Positions 14,744 to 21,359 of a DNA stretch of 21,359 nt are shown here, in pieces. The stretch covers positions 1 through 21,359 of the forward strand of contig CAYRML010000019.1 in NCBI GenBank assembly GCA_964425485.1, given 5' to 3'. A model generated the notes under the pieces. It had not been told where the DNA came from and made no database searches. It saw only the letters and a program-made list of their open reading frames with translations. The position numbers were made by a program, and so were the translations under genes. The stretch comes from CAYRML01 sp964425485 (GTDB taxonomy: Bacteria; Bacillota; Dehalobacteriia; UBA4068). How positions within the stretch are numbered: the stretch's first letter is position 1; each line of letters begins with the position of its first letter.

Positions 14744-16216
14744 ATGCTCAGTAGGCACCTGGAAAAGAATATCAGCGCCATACAGGAAAAGCTCGGGGGC
14801 AGTCCCGATATAATTTTGAGGCGTTTTACTGTGGCCGGCCGGCTTAAGGCAGCTATTTTTTTTGTTGAAGGCATGGTGGATAAACAAATCATGGCTGAAA
14901 ATGTGTTGGAGCCCTTGATGAACCTGTCTCCCAAAGCCCGTATGGATATAGATAGCTTGGAAAATGCTGTAATTACCACCGGCAATGCCAAAAGAGAAGC
15001 GGATATTACTACTATTACTACAGCTATGCTGTCCGGTCTTTTGATTATTTTTATTGATGGCGCCAAAGAAGCTATAATCATAGATATTATAAAATGGGAG
15101 AAAAAGAGCATCAGCGAACCGGAAACAGATATGGTGGTTCGCGGCCCGCGTGAAGGGTTTTGCGAAACTTTGCGCATCAATATGACACTGCTTCGGCGCA
15201 AGATACATCACCCCGACCTGACTTTTGAGCTGAGCAAGATAGGAAGATATAGTAATACCGATATAGCAATCGTTTATATTAAAAGTATTGTGCATCAGGA
15301 TGTTTTGCAAGAAGTGCGCAGTCGATTATCGGACATAGATATCGACGCGATATTGGAGTCCGGCTATATAGAACAGCTGATAGAGGATCATCCGCTGTCA
15401 ATTTTCCCTACGATTGGCAATACGGAAAAACCGGATGTGATGGCTGCAAAAATGCTGGAAGGACGAGTGGGTATTTTAGTGGACGGTACTCCTATTGCAC
15501 TGACTGTTCCCTTGCTATTTATAGAATCCTTCCAAAGTCCGGAGGATGACTATTCTCGTTTTTATTATGTATCGCAAAATCGTATAATCAGATATCTTGC
15601 CTTCATTATAAGCACGATAATCCCCGGTCTTTATGTGGCAATCACGGATTACCATCAGCAGTTTATACCCAGCAAATTGTTATTGACAATGGCTGCGGCC
15701 CAGGAGGATAATCCTTTTTCTACTGGCTTTAGTGTGCTGTTGATGATATTGACCTATGAGATATTGCGAGAGGCCGGCGTGCGTTTGCCAAAACCTATCG
15801 GTCAGTCTGTCAGTATTGTGGGTGCTATTGTCATGGGCGATGCGGCGGTATCGGCCGGTCTGATATCAGCGCCTGTCTTGATAGTGGTGGCAACATCAAT
15901 TATTTCTTCTTTTGTTATTTACCCATTGATGGGCGCCGGCAGTATTTTGCGCATAACCTTCCTGCTGGCTGGTTGGATTATGGGCGGTTTGGGTATTATT
16001 ACCGTTTTTCTAGTGGAAATGCTTTATCTGGCCTCTATGCGCTCTTTTGGCGTGCCATACCTCAGCCCTATTGCACCGATTGGTAAGGAGGAACTTGGCA
16101 ATTCCTTCATTAGATTGCCTATGTGGATGCTAGAAAAAAGGCCTAAATTGCTAAGTCTTAACCGGCGTAGGATGAAGCGCAATATAAAAATGAAGTATTT
16201 TAAAAAAGAGAAATAG
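14744..16216 (+). CDS. gerAA: Spore germination receptor A subunit (GerA family)
   Basis: This is the A subunit of a germinant receptor in the spore inner membrane, which with B and C subunits senses nutrients and starts germination. The 490-residue protein has the standard layout. A soluble N-terminal domain includes RGPREGFCETLRINMTLLRR, reading from about 133, and GRVGILVDGTP (240-250). A membrane domain follows with ESFQSPEDDYSRF (261-273), REAGVRLPKPIGQSVSIVGA (342-361) and several hydrophobic segments up to about 435. A longer frame opens at ATG 14732, but that ATG is part of the ribosome site (GGAGG, 14734-14738), so ATG 14744 is the start. It is first in the operon, after the purine operon terminator and a sigma-G-like site. 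Confidence 0.93.
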   Translation: MLSRHLEKNISAIQEKLGGSPDIILRRFTVAGRLKAAIFFVEGMVDKQIMAENVLEPLMNLSPKARMDIDSLENAVITTGNAKREADITTITTAMLSGLLIIFIDGAKEAIIIDIIKWEKKSISEPETDMVVRGPREGFCETLRINMTLLRRKIHHPDLTFELSKIGRYSNTDIAIVYIKSIVHQDVLQEVRSRLSDIDIDAILESGYIEQLIEDHPLSIFPTIGNTEKPDVMAAKMLEGRVGILVDGTPIALTVPLLFIESFQSPEDDYSRFYYVSQNRIIRYLAFIISTIIPGLYVAITDYHQQFIPSKLLLTMAAAQEDNPFSTGFSVLLMILTYEILREAGVRLPKPIGQSVSIVGAIVMGDAAVSAGLISAPVLIVVATSIISSFVIYPLMGAGSILRITFLLAGWIMGGLGIITVFLVEMLYLASMRSFGVPYLSPIAPIGKEELGNSFIRLPMWMLEKRPKLLSLNRRRMKRNIKMKYFKKEK

Positions 16217-16231
16217 TAAAGGTGTCAGGCC

Positions 16232-17539
16232 ATGATAAAAAAATTAGGTATAGTCTTTTTAATCTTTTGTCTGCTCTTGACCCCTTTTTTAGGTGGTTGC
16301 TGGGATAAACGTGAATTGCAGAATATAGGCGTTGTGCATAGTTTTGGTCTGGATTTGATACCGGAAGAAGAGAGGCAAAATGATGAAGGCATATTGGTGA
16401 CAGTGGAAATTGTCGATGTTCTGACAGGTACCGGGCTTGAAGGCAGTAAAATATTCAGCGCCAGTGGGCAGACGGTTTTAGACGCTATGCGTAACCTTTC
16501 TAATAAAATGGAAAGGCAATTATTTGTAGGCATTTGCAAGGAATTGGTGCTGGGGAAAAGCATTGTGGATGATGGAGCCAACAAATATATCGACTATTTT
16601 TACCGTGATGAAAACATTGATAATAATATATATATAAATGTAGCCCAAGGTGCAGCCAAAGATTTGATGAATGGCCAAAGCGGGATTACTTCCTTTTCCA
16701 GCATTGGTCGCATGGATATGCTGGATCATCAAAAACAGAACAGTACCGGTAAGATAAACTCAATTACTTTGTCTAAATATGTACAAAGAATACTAAAGGA
16801 TAAACAGGCCGTTATTCTGCCTATGGCCGGATTGTTCCCTGCCGAAGATACACAGCAGACACAGGATCCATCTAAACAGGGCGGCGGTGCGCAAATTAAG
16901 GGTAATAAACAAAGTGCGCAGGGTTCAGGAGCTTCACAGCGTGAAGGGGAAAAAAGTCAAGCTAAGCAAAACGTTTATTTTATTGGCATGGCGGTTTTGG
17001 ATGATAATGGCCGGTTTGTTGATACTCTGATGGATCATGACGAACAACTGGGCACATTGATATGGCAGGGTAAATCAGTTGATTTTATCCTGCCGATCGA
17101 TACAGGGGAGAATGGCAGCAAGCTTGGCCTAGAGATAATTCGCTTTAACCTTTCTAAAAAATGGCGGCAAACGGAGCAAGGTTTGAAATTAGAAGCAGAG
17201 CTTCATGTAACCGGGAATTTCATGGAAGAACTAGGCCCGTCCAGCAGCTATGCCACCATAAAAGACAATGTCAAGCTCAATGAGATTTGCTCTAAAACGC
17301 TGGAAAATATATTGCAAAAATCCTGGCAAAAAGCATTACAATTGGAGCAGGATTATCTGCTGGCCGGGGACAGCATGTATAAGTATAAAAATAAGCTGTG
17401 GCAAAGTGTAAAAAATGATTGGCCGGCGGCCATGCGTGATGTCGAATTAGAAATAACAGTAAAAAGCAAAATTAGTTTTCTCAGCAATTATAATAATTCT
17501 ATATGGAAAATCGATCTAACCAACCATCCATACAAATAA
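16232..17539 (+). CDS. gerAC: Spore germination receptor C subunit, lipoprotein (GerC family)
   Basis: The C subunit of the germinant receptor is a lipoprotein anchored to the spore inner membrane. The signal peptide ends in the lipobox LGGC with lipidated C23, directly followed by WDKREL, the hallmark CWD-RE start of mature GerC proteins. The 435-residue length is somewhat above the usual 370-400. Part of the excess is a polar, Gln/Gly/Ser/Lys-rich linker at about 205-246, between the N-terminal and C-terminal GerC domains. The ribosome site (AAAGGTG) is weak. It starts 15 bases after the A subunit gene and is followed by the B subunit gene, so the order is A-C-B. Confidence 0.92.
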   Translation: MIKKLGIVFLIFCLLLTPFLGGCWDKRELQNIGVVHSFGLDLIPEEERQNDEGILVTVEIVDVLTGTGLEGSKIFSASGQTVLDAMRNLSNKMERQLFVGICKELVLGKSIVDDGANKYIDYFYRDENIDNNIYINVAQGAAKDLMNGQSGITSFSSIGRMDMLDHQKQNSTGKINSITLSKYVQRILKDKQAVILPMAGLFPAEDTQQTQDPSKQGGGAQIKGNKQSAQGSGASQREGEKSQAKQNVYFIGMAVLDDNGRFVDTLMDHDEQLGTLIWQGKSVDFILPIDTGENGSKLGLEIIRFNLSKKWRQTEQGLKLEAELHVTGNFMEELGPSSSYATIKDNVKLNEICSKTLENILQKSWQKALQLEQDYLLAGDSMYKYKNKLWQSVKNDWPAAMRDVELEITVKSKISFLSNYNNSIWKIDLTNHPYK

Positions 17540-17558
17540 ATATCCAAGGAAAACAGCT

Positions 17559-18647
17559 ATGGTGAAAAATAATTTTAGGCTATCAAATTTGCAAGCAATG
17601 TTTTTGATTGCCAGCATACCCCTGGGTTCGGTGCTCGGTCTAACTTCATCAGGACAGATGATGGGCCATAATATTTGGGTACCAATGGTCATCAGCATCG
17701 GCGGCGGGTTTTTGCTTGCTTTATTAATAAAAGATATTATCCTTCTTTATCCCGGTAAAGATCTGGCTCAAATTTTTGAAAGTTCTTTTGGCTCTGTGGG
17801 GAAAATAGGTGCTTTTATTTGCTTTGCCAATATATTATTGGCCTTTTCTTTTCATGTTTTATGCGGTGTCTATTTCTTGAACTTTGTCGGGATGTATCAT
17901 ACGCCCGTTTATGTTTTTGCTTTAATAATGATCGCTATCAGTTCTATTGCCGCTTATTATGGACTAGAGGTCATTGCCCGCATCAGTATATTGTTAATAT
18001 TAACCTTCTTTGTTGTTTTTGCCATCGATAATATATTTTTGATTTCCATGGCTGATTTTGAGAATTTGTTACCGATCGGGCCTTTGGATCCATTGGTTAC
18101 GACCATGGTTTCCCTTACGCTTTTTGCCGGGCAGTTTGGTATTTTATTATTAGCCTTAATTATTGCACCGCAAATTAAAGACCAAAGCAAGATCACAAAG
18201 ACCATCTTTTGGGGATTAATAATTTCCGCAACATATTTTATTTTAAATATTATACGTACTATCGCAGCGATGGGGGATGAGCTTCTTTTACATTATTATC
18301 CTCTTTTGCATCTGCTGAGAATGGTCACTTGGCATACTTCTTATGCTCGCATCGATTTGGGCGGCATATTAATAGTATTGACTATATCTTTCCTGCTATT
18401 AATGTTCTGCAATTTCTCTCTTGCCTATCTCGGCGGCTATTTTTTAAAAAAAGATTATCGCAAAGTTATTTTGCCTTTGGCCATAGTTGAATTTGTTATT
18501 TTTTGTATATTGATAGGGTCCAATATTTATGAAAGAGTAAATGTTTTGTGTTATGTCAATTTAGCAATTACTATGCTGATATTAGTTTTGCTGATTAGCG
18601 TCGACCTGCGTGGCCGATATCTGAAAAAGCGCAAAATCGGCCCATAA
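17559..18647 (+). CDS. gerAB: Spore germination receptor B subunit (GerAB-type permease)
   Basis: This 362-residue integral membrane protein of the spore germination permease family (amino acid-polyamine-organocation fold) has about ten hydrophobic segments spread over its length. B subunits bind the germinant within the membrane. It opens with LSNLQAMFLIASIPLGSVLG, the conserved first segment. Other family-like parts are FESSFGSVGKIGAF, AYYGLEVIARIS, and the SLTLFAGQFG region followed by a loop containing DQSK. AAGGA lies before ATG 17559, 19 bases after gerAC. I see no terminator after it, so transcripts may run on into yerC. Identification to family is secure; the germinant cannot be predicted. 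Confidence 0.92.
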   Translation: MVKNNFRLSNLQAMFLIASIPLGSVLGLTSSGQMMGHNIWVPMVISIGGGFLLALLIKDIILLYPGKDLAQIFESSFGSVGKIGAFICFANILLAFSFHVLCGVYFLNFVGMYHTPVYVFALIMIAISSIAAYYGLEVIARISILLILTFFVVFAIDNIFLISMADFENLLPIGPLDPLVTTMVSLTLFAGQFGILLLALIIAPQIKDQSKITKTIFWGLIISATYFILNIIRTIAAMGDELLLHYYPLLHLLRMVTWHTSYARIDLGGILIVLTISFLLLMFCNFSLAYLGGYFLKKDYRKVILPLAIVEFVIFCILIGSNIYERVNVLCYVNLAITMLILVLLISVDLRGRYLKKRKIGP

Positions 18648-18649
18648 AA

Positions 18650-18678
18650 AGAGGAAAGTCTTCATCAATGGGGAATTT
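18650..18678 (+). promoter_or_regulatory. Candidate sigma-H (Spo0H) promoter of yerC-hisA-like
   Basis: AGAGGAAAG (18650-18658), an 11-base spacer, then GGGGAATTT (18670-18678). The -10 box matches the sigma-H consensus RNNGAATWW fully, and the -35 box fails only at its last W. The predicted RNA start near 18685 lies about 33 bases before ATG 18718. The 70 bases between gerAB and yerC hold only this site and the ribosome site. Confidence 0.5.
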
Positions 18679-18717
18679 AACAATCTAAAGCGATAAAGAA
18701 CCCAAGGGGTGATGATG

Positions 18718-19011
18718 ATGACTTTTGAAAGCAAGCTTAAAAGTGCTGATTTGGATGCTTTGTTCGCGGCAATTTTAGCTTTAGAAAATGAAGAGGAATG
18801 TTACAGGTTTTTTGAGGATATAGCAACTATTTCCGAGGTTAAGGCCCTGGCACAGCGTTTTTTGGTGGCAAAAATGCTGATGGCGGATGAAACATACACT
18901 TTTATCGCACAAAAGACCGGTGCCAGCACTGCAACTATAAGCCGGGTGAACAGATCGCTCAATTACGGAGCGGATGGATATAAGCTAATCTTAAAAAGGC
19001 TTGAGAAATAA
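18718..19011 (+). CDS. yerC: YerC/YecD-type TrpR-like DNA-binding protein
   Basis: A 97-residue protein of the TrpR-related YerC/YecD family, a small helical putative transcription regulator. Residues 1-55 form the helical part typical of TrpR relatives, and 60-82 contain the helix-turn-helix (TFIAQKTGASTATISRVNRS). Four tandem start codons, GTG-ATG-ATG-ATG, lie at 18709-18720. The AAGGGG site (18704-18709) overlaps the GTG and is 8 bases from the last ATG, so I use 18718. In Bacillus yerC stands before pcrB-pcrA-ligA, and here it stands before a HisA-like gene and pcrA. The ribosome site of the next gene follows the yerC stop directly, so the two are translated as a unit. Confidence 0.9.
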   Translation: MTFESKLKSADLDALFAAILALENEEECYRFFEDIATISEVKALAQRFLVAKMLMADETYTFIAQKTGASTATISRVNRSLNYGADGYKLILKRLEK

Positions 19012-19027
19012 AAAGGAGGGCGCTTCC

Positions 19028-19744
19028 TTGCAGATTATTCCCGTCATCGATTTACGTTCAGGTCGTTGTTCCAGGGCTGCGGATGACAGCAATCCGCTTT
19101 TGCCGAAGCTTTTCAGCCAGGATCCGCTAGAACAAGCTGTTATCTTTAAAAATCTGGGAGTGAGTGCCTTACATATAGTGGATTTGGACGGAGTTTTCTG
19201 TGGCAGCCCCCGCGCCTTGGACACAGTCAAAAAAATCGTTTTCGCTACAGGTCTGTCTATACAAATATCTGGGGGCTATCATAATATGGATGCTGTCGTT
19301 TTGGCTGCAAAGGCCGGGGCCCATAGGATAGTGCTGACCACGGCGGCTGTTCGCACACCGCAGCTGGTCAAAAACGCAGCCGAGCTTTTTGCCGACAAGA
19401 TAGCCGTCGGTATCGACGCTAAAGATGGCATTGCCGCCATCGAAGGCTGGGAATATACGGTTGATAAAGATGTTTTTACATTGGCCGCGGAGATTAAGGA
19501 GCTGGGTGTAAAGAGCATCATCTATAATGATATCAATCGTACCGGCCGCCTGTGCGAGCCCGATTATAGCACCATTGCCCGCCTCTGCAATGATTATGAC
19601 ATCTCGGTGACAGTTTGCGGCGGCATCGGTTCTATTGCCAGTATGCAAAAGCTGCGTGATTTGGGTGTTGAAGGAGTTTTAGTGGGCAAAGCCATTTACA
19701 GCGGCGAGTTGGATCTGGAATTGGCCTTAACTACTTTGGCCTAA
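19028..19744 (+). CDS. Divergent HisA-like TIM-barrel protein
   Basis: A 238-residue TIM barrel of the HisA/HisF superfamily. HisA (ProFAR isomerase) opens a sugar ring in histidine synthesis. Catalytic acids are kept as D8 (IPVIDLR) and D130 (VGIDAKDG), as are VDLDGVFCG (51-59), EGWEYT (139-144), NDINRTG (167-173) and VGKAIY (219-224). Several substrate-contact parts differ from typical HisA. The N-terminal RL-x-QGD loop reads SRAADD, the GGGIR phosphate/arginine motif reads SGGYH (81-85), and GTAAV reads TTAAV. The function may be shifted. It starts at TTG 19028, 7 bases after AGGAGGG; an upstream in-frame ATG at 19001 overlaps yerC and lies before the ribosome site. No other histidine gene is near. 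It occupies the place of pcrB, another TIM barrel, in Bacillus. The family is secure; whether it is true HisA is open. Confidence 0.78.
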   Translation: MQIIPVIDLRSGRCSRAADDSNPLLPKLFSQDPLEQAVIFKNLGVSALHIVDLDGVFCGSPRALDTVKKIVFATGLSIQISGGYHNMDAVVLAAKAGAHRIVLTTAAVRTPQLVKNAAELFADKIAVGIDAKDGIAAIEGWEYTVDKDVFTLAAEIKELGVKSIIYNDINRTGRLCEPDYSTIARLCNDYDISVTVCGGIGSIASMQKLRDLGVEGVLVGKAIYSGELDLELALTTLA

Positions 19745-19757
19745 AAAAACTTTTTAT

Positions 19758-19785
19758 AGACAGCCCGCAAGAGGGCTGTCTTTTT
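19758..19785 (+). terminator. Intrinsic terminator after the HisA-like gene
   Basis: AGACAGCCC (19758-19766) and GGGCTGTCT (19773-19781) form a 9-bp stem with loop GCAAGA, followed by a T run to 19785. It separates yerC-hisA-like from pcrA, so pcrA needs its own promoter. Confidence 0.9.
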
Positions 19786-19807
19786 ATATTCTTTGCTCAT
19801 AAGGTCT

Positions 19808-19828
19808 GGTTTTTACAAAGGAAAAACC
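19808..19828. repeat. Perfect inverted repeat at the pcrA promoter
   Basis: GGTTTTT (19808-19814) and AAAAACC (19822-19828) are 7-base arms around a 7-base centre. The right arm overlaps the end of the sigma-H-like -35 box. It could be an operator, or a weak hairpin of no consequence. Confidence 0.35.
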
Positions 19829-19845
19829 TTATATTTAGCGAATTT
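19817..19845 (+). promoter_or_regulatory. Candidate sigma-H (Spo0H) promoter of pcrA, full consensus match
   Basis: AAAGGAAAA (19817-19825), an 11-base spacer, then AGCGAATTT (19837-19845). Every defined position of RNAGGAWWW, 11-12 bases, RNNGAATWW is met. The predicted RNA start near 19852 lies about 23 bases before ATG 19875, with the GGAGAGG ribosome site between. No sigma-A promoter with good boxes and spacing was found in the 19786-19874 interval. Confidence 0.55.
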
Positions 19846-19874
19846 TAAACAGAATAGCTGAAACGGAGAGGAAA

Positions 19875-21359
19875 ATGAATAATCTTAATCAAGAACAGTT
19901 AAATGCTATTACTAGCAAAGATAAAGCTATCCTGGTGCTGGCTGGCGCCGGCAGCGGCAAAACTCGTGTGCTGGTAGAGCGCATCCGTCATTTGATCAAG
20001 CAAGAGGGGGTCTCCCCCTTTTCTATCATGGCTGTGACCTTCACCAATAAAGCGGCCAAGGAGATGAAGGAGCGCTTATCTGATATTTATAGTCCCAATA
20101 TGTGGATAGGCACATTCCATTCTATTTGCGCCAAGCTTCTGCGCATAGAGCATAGGTATGTGCCTTTCCAGCGCAATTTTGTCATATATGATAGTGATGA
20201 CAGCCGCAGCCTGCTGAAAAAAGCCATGCTGCATCTAGGTATAGACAGTAAAAAATATACGCCGCAGGCCATGGCTTACCTGATCAGCGATGCCAAGAAC
20301 AAGCTGATAAACCCCCGCGATATGGCGGATCAGGCGGAAAATGAATATGAGGAAAATGTGGCTAAGCTGTACTTTGAATATCAAAAAAGGCTGCGCGAGA
20401 ATAATGCGCTGGATTTTGATGATATTATGGTCGAGGCCTTACATCTGTTGCAGCAATATGAAGCCGTGCGGCAAAAATATCAACAGCGTTTTCAGCATAT
20501 TTTGGTTGATGAATATCAGGACACCAACCATTGCCAATATCATCTGATCAAGCTTTTGCATGGGCACGATGGCCACCTTTTCGTGGTGGGCGACCCCGAT
20601 CAATCGATCTATGGCTGGCGCGGCGCCGATATCAAAAATATCTTAGATTTTGAGCGCGATTATCCTGATTGTCAAGTCATCAAACTGGTAGAAAATTATC
20701 GTTCCACCCAGAATATACTTTCTGCCGCCAACAGCGTGATTGCTCATAATAAAAACCGCAAACAAAAGGAATTGTTCAGCCATAAGGGAGATGGCGCCAA
20801 AATCTGCTTCCACCTGGCCAAGACCGATAAAGAGGAAAGCGCTTTTATCTTAAAAACTATAAATGATTTGATTATGGAGGGCTATGCTTATCGCGATATA
20901 GCTGTCCTTTATCGAACTCATAGTCAAAGCCGTTTGCTGGAGGATGCCTTCATCCGCTATAATTTACCTTATCGCATTTTCGGCGGCATCCGCTTTTATG
21001 AGCGTAAAGAGGTCAAAGATAGCATTGCTTATCTGCGGGCCATTGCCAATCCCTTGGATAAAGAGGCACTATCGCGCATCTATAATGTACCTAGAAGAGG
21101 TATAGGAAAAACCACCTGGGATAAAATATTAAATGCAGCTGAAGCCAGAAATTGCGGCATTTTTGATCTTATGCAGGATATAGACAACATACCGGCTCTG
21201 CATGCTGGCACCAGGAAGTGCTTGCGGGATTTTGCTCAGCTGTTTGCGGACTTGTGGGCTTTACGGCAAAGCGATCTTTCCTTGGCGACCCTTTTGCGCT
21301 ATATTTGGCAGCAAAGCGGTTATAAAGACGCTCTATTGGCTGAAATAGGCGGCGACGAA
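19875..21359 (+). CDS. pcrA: UvrD/PcrA-type superfamily 1 DNA helicase, N-terminal part (cut by window end)
   Basis: PcrA/UvrD unwinds DNA 3' to 5' in repair, in clearing proteins from DNA and in plasmid replication. The frame stays open to the window end, giving 495 residues of an expected 700-750. Helicase motifs are in order: Q motif LNQEQLNAI (4-12), motif I AGAGSGKT (23-30), motif Ia AVTFTNKAAKEM, motif II VDEYQDTN (211-218), motif III GDPDQSIYGWRGAD (239-252), motif IV ENYRST (273-278), and later RRGIGKTT in the 2A/2B region. The ATG follows GGAGAGG. Context (yerC upstream) favours PcrA as in Bacillus, with ligA expected downstream beyond the window. The helicase class is certain; the name pcrA rests on context and similarity. 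Confidence 0.95.
   Translation, partial: MNNLNQEQLNAITSKDKAILVLAGAGSGKTRVLVERIRHLIKQEGVSPFSIMAVTFTNKAAKEMKERLSDIYSPNMWIGTFHSICAKLLRIEHRYVPFQRNFVIYDSDDSRSLLKKAMLHLGIDSKKYTPQAMAYLISDAKNKLINPRDMADQAENEYEENVAKLYFEYQKRLRENNALDFDDIMVEALHLLQQYEAVRQKYQQRFQHILVDEYQDTNHCQYHLIKLLHGHDGHLFVVGDPDQSIYGWRGADIKNILDFERDYPDCQVIKLVENYRSTQNILSAANSVIAHNKNRKQKELFSHKGDGAKICFHLAKTDKEESAFILKTINDLIMEGYAYRDIAVLYRTHSQSRLLEDAFIRYNLPYRIFGGIRFYERKEVKDSIAYLRAIANPLDKEALSRIYNVPRRGIGKTTWDKILNAAEARNCGIFDLMQDIDNIPALHAGTRKCLRDFAQLFADLWALRQSDLSLATLLRYIWQQSGYKDALLAEIGGDE

Noticed and set aside
14633..15310. Minus-strand open frame (225 codons) over the purD end and gerAA start
   Set aside because: It covers the purine terminator, the promoter region and conserved gerAA coding sequence, and its translation has no recognisable domain.
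1..21359. CRISPR arrays, insertion sequences, prophage genes, tRNA or rRNA genes
   Set aside because: I saw no regular spaced repeats, transposase or phage motifs, or RNA gene landmarks on either strand. Gene functions and base composition look like ordinary chromosome throughout.

Overview
The window looks like chromosome from an endospore-forming member of the Bacillota (Firmicutes), most likely a clostridial or Negativicutes-type anaerobe. The evidence is a complete gerA-type germinant receptor operon, a yerC-pcrA neighbourhood like that of Bacillus, Gram-positive style ribosome binding sites, AT-rich intrinsic terminators, and a purine operon in the Bacillus gene order. I cannot name a genus. 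I saw no rRNA, tRNA, CRISPR array, transposon or phage gene. Every gap between genes is shorter than 200 bases, and each is described below.

Layout. (1) 1-270 is the 3' end of cobT (lower-ligand activation for cobalamin), closed by a two-way terminator. (2) 281-1564 (minus) is an unrecognised protein with a long hydrophilic N-terminal part and four C-terminal membrane segments. It diverges from 1732-4256 (plus), a DUF815-type AAA ATPase followed by an MFS transporter. The spacer between them holds two back-to-back promoters that resemble sigma-H (Spo0H) sites. (3) 4339-6240 (minus) carries tyrS and then a small lipoprotein. It ends against the MFS gene at a long bidirectional terminator. (4) 6397-7353 (plus) is an aldo/keto reductase fused to a two-cluster ferredoxin domain. 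It diverges from tyrS through overlapping vegetative promoters. (5) 7507-14636 (plus) is a purine operon, purE-purB-purC-purM-purN-purH-purD. It has the Bacillus order but lacks purK, purS, purQ, purL and purF, and a terminator-like hairpin sits at the purC/purM joint. (6) 14744-18647 (plus) is a spore germination operon in the order A-C-B, with a possible sigma-G promoter. (7) 18718-19744 is yerC followed by a divergent HisA-like TIM barrel, and 19875 to the window end is the start of pcrA. Both of these units are preceded by sigma-H-like promoters, and the one before pcrA fits the consensus at every defined position.

How it fits together. The purine genes carry out most of the pathway from PRA to IMP, apart from the steps of the missing genes. 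The ger genes make the spore's nutrient sensor. The most interesting signals are regulatory and contextual. Four sigma-H-like promoter sites occur in 21 kb and stand before an uncharacterised ATPase/transporter unit, an unknown membrane protein, yerC-hisA-like and pcrA, which would tie them to entry into sporulation or stationary phase. A divergent HisA-like barrel also occupies the place where Bacillus has pcrB, another TIM-barrel enzyme. These promoter calls are made by eye from the Bacillus consensus and need experimental support.
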